Source of the DNA: Methanoregulaceae archaeon
GTDB lineage: Archaea; Halobacteriota; Methanomicrobia; Methanomicrobiales; Methanospirillaceae
Length of the DNA: 12,399 bases
Assembly (NCBI GenBank): GCA_025453715.1
Contig: JALOPT010000030.1
Location: forward strand, 1-12,399
Reading direction: 5' to 3'
The notes under the pieces: model-generated
What the model was told of the DNA's origin: nothing
Databases searched by the model: none
What the model saw: the letters and a program-made list of their open reading frames with translations, nothing else
Part shown: positions 1 to 6,672 of the stretch, piece by piece
How positions within the stretch are numbered: position 1 is the stretch's first letter
Layout: the number at the start of each line of letters is the position of its first letter
Position numbers and translations under genes: made by a program

Positions 1-175
1 TCATCACGTGACGTCTTTGTATTGCAGCCTTTTTGATGACTTCTACGGCGTGTTCCTGGCCGATTACCTGGTCAATCAGCCTGGCAGGCACTTCTACCTG
101 TGAGGATAACTCTGTCTTCAGTTCTACGGCAGGGTTGCTGTCATGCGTCTCTGCTTCGATATTTGTTGTTTCCAT
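1..175 (-). CDS. lonB: Archaeal Lon protease LonB, N-terminal fragment
   Basis: Only the first 58 codons lie in the window; the gene runs off the left edge. The start is the ATG whose complement is at 173-175, preceded on the minus strand by a GAGGTAAA ribosome binding site. The N-terminal 25 residues are acidic and poorly conserved. They are followed by a stretch with VPARLIDQVIGQEHAVEVIK and then KKAAIQRRHV, which in the archaeal LonB family directly precedes the Walker A loop of the AAA+ domain. LonB is the membrane-anchored ATP-dependent serine/lysine protease of archaea and degrades unfolded and regulatory proteins. The ATPase, membrane and protease parts are outside the window, so the call rests on this short conserved segment. 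It is divergent from prs. Confidence 0.85.
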   Translation of the reverse strand, partial: METTNIEAETHDSNPAVELKTELSSQVEVPARLIDQVIGQEHAVEVIKKAAIQRRHVM

Positions 176-202
176 CGTCAGATTTACCTCTTTCTCACGC
201 GT

Positions 203-253
203 AAGTACTGGTATAATTATTTCATGCTAGTTTAAGTACTTTCAGCATGAGGT
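203..253. promoter_or_regulatory. Shared divergent promoter region of lonB and prs
   Basis: Only 86 bases separate the two start codons. The palindromic octamer ATAATTAT at 213-220 reads as a TATA-like box on both strands and lies at a workable distance from both starts. It is flanked by two AAGTACT copies (203-209 and 234-240, 31 bases apart). An inverted repeat TCATGCT (222-228) / AGCATGA (244-250) overlaps the expected start of prs transcription and runs into the prs ribosome binding site GAGGT (249-253). Promoter assignment is inference from position and composition. Confidence 0.5.
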
Positions 254-261
254 AGCATGGG

Positions 262-1107
262 ATGAAGATTATCAGTACGGAGTATTCGCAGATTCTTGGT
301 GCAAGGATCTCACAACGGCTTGGTATAGGCCTTGTGGACGTAAAGTTCTCGAAATTTCCTGACGGTGAATTATATCTGAGGACAGGGGCACTCGATGAAG
401 AGATGGTAATTGTTGGTTCCGTTACCGGGAGTGATGCACTCGTCCAGCTGCTCCTTCTCATCGACGCATGCAGCGATTCGGTGAACCGGCTCGTAATTCC
501 TTACATGGGGTATGCCCGCCAGGACAAACAATTCAAGACCGGTGAACCATTAAGTGCCCGTGCAATAGCCAAGGCTGTCGCAAACAGTGTCAGCTGTATC
601 TGCACGGTGAACATCCATGATGAAGATGTCCTCAGGCATTTCGGCCTCCCCACAGTCAATATCTCGCTCGGAAAAGACATTGGGGCCCACCTTAAGTCAG
701 GATTTAACAACCCCTTAATCCTTGCACCCGATGATGGTGCACGGTATTTTGCCGAGCAGATTGCAGAATCCGGTGACTGGGAATTTGACCAGCTGGATAA
801 AACCCGGATATCAGGGGAATCGGTCAGGATGGACCCGAAAACTCTCCGGACCACTGGGAGGGACGTGGTAATTGTTGATGATATTATCTCAACGGGAGGG
901 ACTATTGCTGCCGCTGCCGGTATGTTATATGAGCAGGGTGCAAAAAGTGTGCATGCAGCCTGCGTACATGGTGTGTTTACCGGTGGGGCTTATACCCACC
1001 TGGCAGCTGCTGGGATAAAATCGGTAATCTGCAGCGATACTATAGAGAGGGCATGTAGTGAAGTATCAGCTGCAGGAATTGTATCAAAGGCATTATCGGA
1101 ATGTTAA
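262..1107 (+). CDS. prs: Ribose-phosphate pyrophosphokinase (PRPP synthetase)
   Basis: Makes phosphoribosyl pyrophosphate from ribose 5-phosphate and ATP in the cytoplasm, the entry compound for nucleotide, histidine and tryptophan synthesis. The 281 residues are typical of the short archaeal form (bacterial enzymes are about 315). Visible family motifs are FPDGE (32-36), PYMGYARQD of the ATP-binding region (80-88), the metal-site HD (119-120), the catalytic flexible-loop lysine K180 with R182, and the PRPP-binding loop VIVDDIISTGGT (203-214). The ATG start has GAGGT eight bases upstream. The gene is divergent from lonB and overlaps rtcA by 7 bases, so it probably heads an operon with rtcA and nob1. 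All key residues appear intact. Confidence 0.95.
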   Translation: MKIISTEYSQILGARISQRLGIGLVDVKFSKFPDGELYLRTGALDEEMVIVGSVTGSDALVQLLLLIDACSDSVNRLVIPYMGYARQDKQFKTGEPLSARAIAKAVANSVSCICTVNIHDEDVLRHFGLPTVNISLGKDIGAHLKSGFNNPLILAPDDGARYFAEQIAESGDWEFDQLDKTRISGESVRMDPKTLRTTGRDVVIVDDIISTGGTIAAAAGMLYEQGAKSVHAACVHGVFTGGAYTHLAAAGIKSVICSDTIERACSEVSAAGIVSKALSEC

Positions 1108-2084
1108 CAATAGACGGGTCAGTCCTTGAAGGCGGAGGCCAGGTTGTCCGTACTGCAGTTGCACTTTCCGCAATCACCGGGACACCTGTCACCATTCATA
1201 CCATAAGGGCCGGAAGAGAGAAGCCTGGCCTGAAAGCACAGCATATTGCCGCTATACAGGCAGTTGCGAAAATATGCCATGCCCGCTGTAAGGGTCTCAT
1301 CCCCGGAAGCGACCGGGTTATTTTCATACCGGGAGATCCTGTCCGGGAGGATATCCGGATCGATATTGGTACGGCAGGGAGTATCTCTCTCGTCATCCAG
1401 GCGTGGCTGCCGGTGGCCCTCCATGTCGGAGGGTCTGTAACGGTTTCCGGAGGTACAGAAGTCCAGAACAGCCCGACGATTGATTATGCAGAACACCTTC
1501 ACCTGAATTTCCTTAGACAGCACGGGGCCGATCTGACTATGACTGTGATGGAGAGGGGGTATTATCCGGAAGGTGGTGGACAGGTCCGGTTGGAAGTACA
1601 TAAACCTGTTGACATAGGGCCCTTTAACCCTGTAACACGAGAAAATCCACGCATTGAACTTTTCTCCTGCTCATCTCATCTTCCTTCCCATGTTGCAGAA
1701 CGCCAGGCAGAATCCGCGAGGATCCACCTTGGAGATACCGGAAAGATGGTGACAATTCATAAGGATACCAGGCAGGGACCAGGGGCAGGGAGTTCAATCA
1801 CCGTTATATGCGGCTGGAAAGGGTCATCTGCCATAGGCAGGAGAGGTTTACCTGCGGAAACAGTCGGAAAAACTGCAGCCGTCGGACTATTGGACGAACT
1901 GAAAAAAATGGGGGCAATTGACCTGCACCTTGCCGATCAGCTTCTCATTTATCTCGCCCAGTACGGGGGGGCCTTCACTGCCACAGAATGCACCCTCCAC
2001 TCCCGTACCGTATGTTTGCTCCTCGGCATGTTCGGGTTCCATGTGAAGGTCCGGCAAAATAAGGGGGCTGTTTTCTGCACATGA
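1101..2084 (+). CDS. rtcA: RNA 3'-terminal phosphate cyclase
   Basis: Converts an RNA 3'-phosphate to a 2',3'-cyclic phosphate through an adenylylated enzyme using ATP. The 327 residues match the family length. EGGGQ is at 10-14, and the family signature RGxxPxGGGxV is met by RGYYPEGGGQV (152-162). HLADQL (276-281) precedes the C-terminal TLHSRT motif. By length and position, H300 corresponds to the catalytic histidine near the C-terminus (His309 in the E. coli enzyme; alignment from memory). The ATG overlaps the last 7 bases of prs. No strong ribosome binding site is visible, so translation may be coupled to prs. The stop overlaps the nob1 start as ATGA. In archaea the physiological RNA substrate is not well defined. 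Confidence 0.93.
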   Translation: MLTIDGSVLEGGGQVVRTAVALSAITGTPVTIHTIRAGREKPGLKAQHIAAIQAVAKICHARCKGLIPGSDRVIFIPGDPVREDIRIDIGTAGSISLVIQAWLPVALHVGGSVTVSGGTEVQNSPTIDYAEHLHLNFLRQHGADLTMTVMERGYYPEGGGQVRLEVHKPVDIGPFNPVTRENPRIELFSCSSHLPSHVAERQAESARIHLGDTGKMVTIHKDTRQGPGAGSSITVICGWKGSSAIGRRGLPAETVGKTAAVGLLDELKKMGAIDLHLADQLLIYLAQYGGAFTATECTLHSRTVCLLLGMFGFHVKVRQNKGAVFCT

Positions 2085-2536
2085 TTGCCATCCTGGATTC
2101 TTCAGTATTTTTTTCCGATTTTCCGGTTGAGTTCCCCGCATTTACTACACATTCCGTTATTGCCGAACTCATTGACCTGCGTTCAAAATGCCGCTACGAG
2201 GTGTTCCTTGCATCAGGTCTTATCGTGAAACAACCGGGGCAGGAGGCACTCGGGCATGTACATGAGGCGGCGGGCCGGACAGGTGATGTATCAGTCCTGT
2301 CACCGGCTGACTTTGACCTGCTGTCCCTGGCCCTGGAATTAAACGGTACAATTATCACTGATGATTTTGCGGTACAGAATGTTGCCCGGAAGCTTGGCAT
2401 TACAATCATGCCAATACACCAGAGGTCTGCGCGAGCGAGAGTCTGGAAATTCCGGTGCTCAGGATGCGGGCGTTATTTCCCTAAGACTGGTGAATGTCCT
2501 GTCTGCGGCTCACTCATCAAAAGAAAACTTAAATAG
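2081..2536 (+). CDS. nob1: rRNA maturation endonuclease NOB1 (PIN domain plus zinc ribbon)
   Basis: NOB1 family enzymes cut pre-16S/18S rRNA at the 3' end of the mature small-subunit rRNA. This 151-residue protein has an N-terminal PIN nuclease domain (about 1-113). Candidate metal-binding acids are D6, E29, D77 or D79, and D94/D95 within IITDDFAVQNVA. A C-terminal four-cysteine zinc ribbon follows (C126, C129, C139, C142). That PIN-plus-ribbon order and length fit archaeal NOB1. The start codon overlaps the rtcA stop by 4 bases, so translation is likely coupled. Placement beside rtcA puts two enzymes acting on RNA 3' ends in one transcript. Confidence 0.9.
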   Translation: MIAILDSSVFFSDFPVEFPAFTTHSVIAELIDLRSKCRYEVFLASGLIVKQPGQEALGHVHEAAGRTGDVSVLSPADFDLLSLALELNGTIITDDFAVQNVARKLGITIMPIHQRSARARVWKFRCSGCGRYFPKTGECPVCGSLIKRKLK

Positions 2537-2557
2537 ATAGCTGGTTACCTCTGTTCA
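2528..2557 (+). promoter_or_regulatory. TATA-like box giving a probable leaderless gfcR transcript
   Basis: CTTAAATA at about 2528-2535 straddles the nob1 stop and lies 22-28 bases ahead of the gfcR ATG at 2557, the spacing expected between an archaeal TATA box and the transcription start. No Shine-Dalgarno sequence lies between. This suggests transcription starts at or next to the ATG, separately from or in addition to read-through from nob1. Confidence 0.45.
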
Positions 2558-3177
2558 TGTCATCCCTCGATGAGCTGATCAGAAAGGCGAAAGAACTCCT
2601 CTCTGAAGGTCACAGTCCAGGCCAGATCGCTGATGAGCTTTCACTCTCAATGGAGACCGTCACCTGGCTCCTCACCCAGGCAAAAGGTGCAGAAATACCA
2701 AAAGATGTACATATTGACTGGACCAGTGTCAGCGGGGAAGCGTCACTCCTGACAGCGATATCAGGCATGCTTCTTACCCGGCTCCAGTGCGCCCATGGCA
2801 TTTCATCAGCCTGTTCATGCGAAGCTGATGAGAAGCCGGCAGTGATCGTTGGGATAGCATTGTCAGGAATTCCCCTTGCCACCCTGATGGCGGCATCACT
2901 GGATGCGAAACTCGCTATTTACCATCCTGCAAAACAGAGCTCGAGCGAAAAACCGGTCGGGTCCATGAGCGGCAATTTTGCAACTGTCAAAGGGGAGTCA
3001 TGCATCATCGTTGATGATGTCATCACTTCCGGAAATACCATGAGGGAGATGGTCAAATACTTGAGAAAACATGGGTCAACCCCGACCGCAATCCTTGTAA
3101 TATTTGACAAGCGCGGTATCAGTGACATCGACGGGGTCCCGGTGTATAGTCTCTTCAAAATCTCACGTATTGACTGA
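2557..3177 (+). CDS. gfcR: GfcR-type PRPP-binding transcriptional regulator (HTH plus phosphoribosyltransferase-like domain)
   Basis: A 206-residue fusion of an N-terminal helix-turn-helix (about 15-41, with GQIADELSLSMETVTWLL) and a phosphoribosyltransferase-like domain (about 60-205). The PRPP loop IIVDDVITSGNT is at 150-161. Archaeal proteins of this build are often labelled orotate phosphoribosyltransferase-like. The best studied member, GfcR of Haloferax volcanii, controls glycolytic genes. The targets here are unknown; PRPP or a nucleotide as effector is inference. It sits downstream of prs, rtcA and nob1 and directly upstream of the thermosome gene. Catalytic activity as a true phosphoribosyltransferase is unlikely given the HTH fusion but cannot be excluded from sequence. 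Confidence 0.85.
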   Translation: MSSLDELIRKAKELLSEGHSPGQIADELSLSMETVTWLLTQAKGAEIPKDVHIDWTSVSGEASLLTAISGMLLTRLQCAHGISSACSCEADEKPAVIVGIALSGIPLATLMAASLDAKLAIYHPAKQSSSEKPVGSMSGNFATVKGESCIIVDDVITSGNTMREMVKYLRKHGSTPTAILVIFDKRGISDIDGVPVYSLFKISRID

Positions 3178-3179
3178 CA

Positions 3180-3199
3180 GGGGATCAAACCGGATCCCC
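3180..3199. promoter_or_regulatory. Perfect 7-bp inverted repeat between gfcR and the thermosome promoter
   Basis: GGGGATC (3180-3186) and GATCCCC (3193-3199) are separated by AAACCG. No T-run follows, so it is a poor U-tract terminator. It ends 12 bases before the thermosome TATA box. It may be an operator, or a hairpin protecting the gfcR mRNA end. Confidence 0.4.
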
Positions 3200-3211
3200 A
3201 TATAGAATACC

Positions 3212-3253
3212 TTATATAGAAGTTCAATTCCATCTTTTTACCACATTGGAGGG
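3212..3253 (+). promoter_or_regulatory. Thermosome promoter and ribosome binding site
   Basis: The archaeal TATA box TTATATA at 3212-3218 predicts a transcription start near 3240. A strong Shine-Dalgarno GGAGGG at 3248-3253 stands six bases before the ATG at 3260. Together they indicate strong independent expression, as expected for a chaperonin. Confidence 0.7.
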
Positions 3254-3259
3254 TTCACT

Positions 3260-4852
3260 ATGTTAGCCGGACAACAGGTTATAATTCTTAGACAAGATGT
3301 AGAGCGAAATCGAGGCCAGGAGGCCCAGCGCTCCAATATCGTCGCAGCAAAGGCCATTGCAGGAGCCGTAAGGACAACACTCGGCCCACGTGGAATGGAC
3401 AAAATGCTGGTCAGTTCTACAGGCGATGTGGTGATCACAAACGATGGCGCCACTATCCTGCAGGAGATCTCAGTGCAGCACCCGGGTGCCAAGATGGTCA
3501 TCGAGGTTGCAAAGGCACAGGACGACGAGGTAGGGGACGGGACAACAACTGCCGTTATCCTTGTCGGTGCACTGATGGAGCAGGCAGAAATGATGCTTGC
3601 CAAGAAAATCCACCCGACTGTCATTGCTCAGGGTTACCGGTTAGGGATGGAAAAGGCACTTGAAATCTTAAAAGACCTCTCAGTCAAGGTCGACTCCTTT
3701 GACCGGAAGACTCTGCTAAAGATCGCCGATACTGCCATGACAGGGAAATCCATCGAGTCAGTCAAGGGTAAACTTGACGGTATTGTTGTTGATGCGGTCA
3801 TGGCAATCGCAGAAAAATCAGGCGATAAAGTGCTGGCCGATGAAGATAATGTCATGATCAAGAAGCAGAAAGGCGCAAGCATGGATGATGCCGAACTGAT
3901 CAAAGGTATTGTTATTGATAAGAAGCGTGTAAACGAGGCAATGCCAAAGCGTATCAAGAAGGCAAAGGTCGCCCTTGTTGCCAGTCCTTTTGAAATAAAA
4001 AAGACACAGGTCAAGTCCAAGATCAAGATCACTTCCAGCGAGCAGATAGATGCATTCGGTCTCCAGGAACGCGAAACACTGAAGAAACTTTCCGATGCTG
4101 TCATTGAGAGCGGGGCCAATGTACTCCTCTGCCAGAAAGGGATCGCAGACCCGATCCAGTTCTACCTTGCAAAGGCAGGTATCCTCGCAGTCGAAGATGT
4201 AGCTGAAAACGACATGAAAAATGCAGCGAGGGCTCTTGGGGCATCAGTCGTCAACAAGGCAGAAGACCTTACCCCGGGTGTGCTCGGCGCGGCAGAACTT
4301 GTTGAAGAATCAGACGATATCGATATCATCAGGATCGAAGGGTGCAAGAACCCGAAGACTACAACCATTCTTCTCAGGGGAACGACAGACTACCTCCTTG
4401 ATGAGCTCGAACGGGCAGTCGTTGATGGTACCCGTGTCGTAATGGACACCATGGAGGACGGGAGCTTTGTTGTAGGGGGAGGAGCTGTCGAGACAGAACT
4501 CGTCATGAGGATCCACGATTATGCATCAACCATCGGGGGACGTGTCCAGCTTGCAATTGAGGCATATGCAGCCTCCTTTGAAGTGATCCCACTTACACTC
4601 GCAGAGAATTCCGGATATAACATGATTGACAAACTTGTCAACCTGAAAAATGCCCATGCAAAAGGGCAGAAAAATGCAGGTCTCAATGTTTATAACGGCC
4701 AGATTATCGATATGTTGAAAGAGGGGGTCATAGAACCTGCAAGGTCAAAACGCCAGTCAATCCAGAGCTCGGCAGAATCAGCAATCATGCTCATACGGGT
4801 GGATGACATGATGATTACCCAGAACCGGGCACCCGGCGGCGGAATGCATTAA
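3260..4852 (+). CDS. ths: Thermosome subunit (group II chaperonin)
   Basis: A subunit of the archaeal double-ring cytosolic chaperonin, which folds proteins in an ATP-driven cage with a built-in lid. The 530 residues match the family. Motifs include TLGPRGMDKML (40-50), VVITNDGATIL (57-67), the ATPase loop VGDGTTT (91-97), the catalytic aspartate in VVMD (D396), and GGGAVETEL (406-414). The apical domain spans roughly 215-365. The tail is QNRAPGGGMH, a short version of the usual Gly-Gly-Met-rich end. The ATG is set by GGAGGG six bases upstream. It appears monocistronic, with its own promoter and a T-rich end. Whether it is the alpha, beta or another paralogue cannot be told without comparing other loci. 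Confidence 0.96.
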   Translation: MLAGQQVIILRQDVERNRGQEAQRSNIVAAKAIAGAVRTTLGPRGMDKMLVSSTGDVVITNDGATILQEISVQHPGAKMVIEVAKAQDDEVGDGTTTAVILVGALMEQAEMMLAKKIHPTVIAQGYRLGMEKALEILKDLSVKVDSFDRKTLLKIADTAMTGKSIESVKGKLDGIVVDAVMAIAEKSGDKVLADEDNVMIKKQKGASMDDAELIKGIVIDKKRVNEAMPKRIKKAKVALVASPFEIKKTQVKSKIKITSSEQIDAFGLQERETLKKLSDAVIESGANVLLCQKGIADPIQFYLAKAGILAVEDVAENDMKNAARALGASVVNKAEDLTPGVLGAAELVEESDDIDIIRIEGCKNPKTTTILLRGTTDYLLDELERAVVDGTRVVMDTMEDGSFVVGGGAVETELVMRIHDYASTIGGRVQLAIEAYAASFEVIPLTLAENSGYNMIDKLVNLKNAHAKGQKNAGLNVYNGQIIDMLKEGVIEPARSKRQSIQSSAESAIMLIRVDDMMITQNRAPGGGMH

Positions 4853-4865
4853 GGCAAAAAAGTCT

Positions 4866-4900
4866 GAGGTTTAACCCTCTCTTTTAATTTTATTATTTAT
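4866..4900 (+). terminator. Thermosome terminator region
   Basis: A weak 4-bp stem GAGG (4866-4869) / CCTC (4876-4879) leads into a T-rich stretch (about 4880-4900) containing TTTT runs. Archaeal RNA polymerase terminates mainly at U-tracts, so the T-rich stretch is the more meaningful part. Confidence 0.55.
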
Positions 4901-4964
4901 TCCAGCAATCTTCGCATTCCGATATACTTATACGAAATCCAGTAAAAAATATCACTCCTGTTAT

Positions 4965-5049
4965 GCCGAGGTAGTCTAGTCCGGGAAGGCGGTAGCCTCG
5001 AAAGCTACTGGCGCCCTGCGCCTCGGGAGTTCAAATCTCCCCCTCGGCG
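4965..5049 (+). tRNA. trnS: tRNA-Ser, anticodon CGA
   Basis: The full cloverleaf can be drawn. The acceptor stem is GCCGAGG (4965-4971) with CCTCGGC (5042-5048), followed by discriminator G5049. The anticodon stem is GTAGC (4992-4996) / GCTAC (5004-5008) around loop CTCGAAA, giving anticodon CGA at 4999-5001, which reads UCG. A long variable arm GGCGC-CCT-GCGCC, typical of serine tRNA, comes next, then the T stem GGGAG / CTCCC around TTCAAAT. There is no intron and no encoded CCA. A TATA-like ATATACTTATA at 4922-4932 lies upstream at a suitable distance. Confidence 0.95.
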
Positions 5050-5058
5050 CTTTGATCC

Positions 5059-5826
5059 TTAACACTGATCCCCACAAAATAGCGGGCATTCCATCACGCA
5101 AAGGCTGCAGCGTATCGTTGCCATCCTGGCAATCCATGGTGCAAGCGGGGCTGCACATTTCAGCAACACCTGCCGTCCCAGCATCCACTTTAAAAGCGGC
5201 ACAAGAGGAGGAGCGATCCAGGCCCTCACAGTCCGGCACCTGAACGCATCAACACCATCCGGCCCGAACGCACCACCCGGGCATACGTTGATACACCGTT
5301 CACATCCGGTGCAAAGCCCTGGGTCAGGATTACCTGTTCTGTCCGATGTTCCATTGCCTTGATCTTGTTCAGAAACCGGTCGGCTGGTTACGACACCACT
5401 TAACAGCAATCTTGGGCCATATCGTGTGGAGAGAAGTACGGAGCTTTTTCCGATCGATCCCAACCCACCGGCTTGTGCAATATTCTTCAACCGGACGACT
5501 CCCTGCACCCGCCCATCCTGTATCCGGACAGGCAGGTAGAGCGGGATGGAAAGGGCCGGTATGTGATCCATATTAAGGAGCCGGGCGAGCCGTTTAGCAG
5601 AATTATCCAGTTCCCCGGCAATGCGAAGCATCACCCGGGTCTGCTCTCGTGGTGTCATCCGGTAAGCCTGGACGGGAACCTCCTTTCCGAACACGATAAC
5701 CGACCGGGCTGAAGATAACATCTGCTCCGCATCAATCCGGTCTGCATCCGGAAGACTCGCAACGCAGACTTCAGAAAAAACGTCTATTCCTTCCTCAATA
5801 AAAAAAGCCCTGATATCCAATCCCAT
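5059..5826 (-). CDS. QueG-like 4Fe-4S protein of unknown function
   Basis: A 255-residue soluble iron-sulfur protein. Residues 118-148 (AGGLGSIGKSSVLLS, then a YGPRL stretch) resemble the region preceding the clusters in epoxyqueuosine reductase (QueG, COG1600). A ferredoxin-like cluster follows at C172, C175, C178, C182-P. A second set is C240, C243, C247-P with C251, enough for two 4Fe-4S clusters; C197, C224 and C255 are extra. It is shorter than QueG (about 310-380 residues), and I cannot confirm the cobalamin site or catalytic aspartate, so queuosine function should not be assumed. It could be an electron-transfer protein or a corrinoid-protein activator. The ATG has AGGTG only two bases upstream, which is unusually close. 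The 3' end lies 9 bases from the tRNA-Ser 3' end, convergent. Confidence 0.75.
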   Translation of the reverse strand: MGLDIRAFFIEEGIDVFSEVCVASLPDADRIDAEQMLSSARSVIVFGKEVPVQAYRMTPREQTRVMLRIAGELDNSAKRLARLLNMDHIPALSIPLYLPVRIQDGRVQGVVRLKNIAQAGGLGSIGKSSVLLSTRYGPRLLLSGVVTSRPVSEQDQGNGTSDRTGNPDPGLCTGCERCINVCPGGAFGPDGVDAFRCRTVRAWIAPPLVPLLKWMLGRQVLLKCAAPLAPWIARMATIRCSLCVMECPLFCGDQC

Positions 5827-6041
5827 TACACCTATTACCCATTTGATGGGTCCCCTATTCAGATTATCCCCTGTAAAGGAATAAGCAATAGCCTTTCCAT
5901 TGTCAGAAGAACATCTTTACTGAAGTGTCTACCTGTTTTTCCGGAATCAGTTCCATACCAGGCTGTTTGAATATAATTTCACAACAGAGTTACATTTTTT
6001 TGGGGGATTAATTTTTTATAATTGTTATTACAACGCTAAGT

Positions 6042-6120
6042 CAGATGTTATTCCGGCATCTTACCAGGCCCATAAACACTCGTACGGTACGGGAAGTACT
6101 TGGTAAGCGGCTGCTGTTTT
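6042..6120 (+). ncRNA. Candidate small RNA or leader with nested hairpin
   Basis: An outer stem CTTACCA (6060-6066) / TGGTAAG (6101-6107) encloses a perfect inner stem CGTAC (6081-6085) / GTACG (6087-6091). Short flanking pairs CCG/CGG and CAG/CTG could extend the outer stem. A TATA-like sequence near 6012-6023 would start transcription close to 6045, and a T-run (about 6116-6121) ends the block. This is a prediction from pairing only. Confidence 0.3.
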
Positions 6121-6148
6121 TCGTACATTAACAGATAAATTAGCAACC

Positions 6149-6176
6149 AGATCCTGAACCTCTCCAGTCAGGATCT
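6149..6176. repeat. Perfect 9-bp inverted repeat upstream of the HEAT-repeat gene
   Basis: AGATCCTGA (6149-6157) and TCAGGATCT (6168-6176) are separated by 10 bases. On the plus strand it is followed by an A-run, so it is not a standard terminator. A TATA-like AATTTAAC at about 6202-6209 lies just downstream, so it could be an operator. If transcription starts further upstream, it would be a leader hairpin. Confidence 0.5.
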
Positions 6177-6240
6177 CAAAAAATCCGAACTTACCAGATA
6201 AAATTTAACACCATTTGCATTCGCAATCACGAGGTGAATC

Positions 6241-6672
6241 ATGGTTTCAAAATCAAATGAAAGTAACAATGAATGGTTCAGCCAGTTTGCAGGGACTTCG
6301 CTTATCTATCATATCATGGAAGACGCCATGAACGGAAAAGACAGGGAAAACAGGATACGGGCATTAAAATCGCTGGGAGACCGTGGAGACCCGCGGGCTG
6401 TGGTAACCATTATGGATTGCTGTGAGGACCAGGACCCGGAGATCAGGGTTCAGGCAATTGACGCCCTTGCACGGTTAAAAAGCGGAAGATCGGTCCCCAC
6501 GCTGATCAAACACCTGGATAATGAAAATGAGCTGCCCCTGACTCGTCAGAAAGCGGCGCTGGCGCTCGCATCCATCCATAGCCACATTGCTATCGAATGC
6601 CTGATGGACCATGTAAATAATGAAGATGAGGACCCGGCGTTACGGGAATACATCGCCATGCTTATAGGATGA
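6241..6672 (+). CDS. Small HEAT-repeat protein
   Basis: A 143-residue soluble protein built of alpha-helical HEAT (PBS-lyase-type) repeats. Visible units are roughly 34-65 (RIRALKSLGDRGDPRAVVTI), 66-96 (EIRVQAIDALARLKSGRSVP) and 98-130 (PLTRQKAALALASIHSHIAI), with the repeating pattern of an R/Q-rich helix, ALA-L and a D/G turn. Such repeats usually bind other proteins; no enzyme motif is present. The start is firm: GAGGTGA three bases before the ATG. It stands alone in its transcript but lies directly upstream of the receiver, CheC and kinase cassette. A role with that cassette, or with the divergent iron-sulfur gene, is only a guess. Confidence 0.75.
   Translation: MVSKSNESNNEWFSQFAGTSLIYHIMEDAMNGKDRENRIRALKSLGDRGDPRAVVTIMDCCEDQDPEIRVQAIDALARLKSGRSVPTLIKHLDNENELPLTRQKAALALASIHSHIAIECLMDHVNNEDEDPALREYIAMLIG

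Larger units (their letters stand above)
5827..6240. other. 414-base gap with several inverted repeats
   Basis: No convincing gene. It holds the divergent promoters of the iron-sulfur gene (minus) and the HEAT-repeat gene (plus). A palindrome ACCCAT-TTG-ATGGGT at 5837-5851 lies just upstream of the iron-sulfur gene start and may be an operator. There is a T/A-rich stretch with a TATA-like TTTTTATAATTG (about 6012-6023), a nested hairpin at 6060-6107, and a 9-bp inverted repeat at 6149-6176. The last two have their own entries. Confidence 0.6.

Noticed and set aside
4965..5060. tRNA-Ser as an integration site of a genomic island
   Set aside because: No integrase, no second copy of the tRNA 3' end in the window, and the downstream genes look native.
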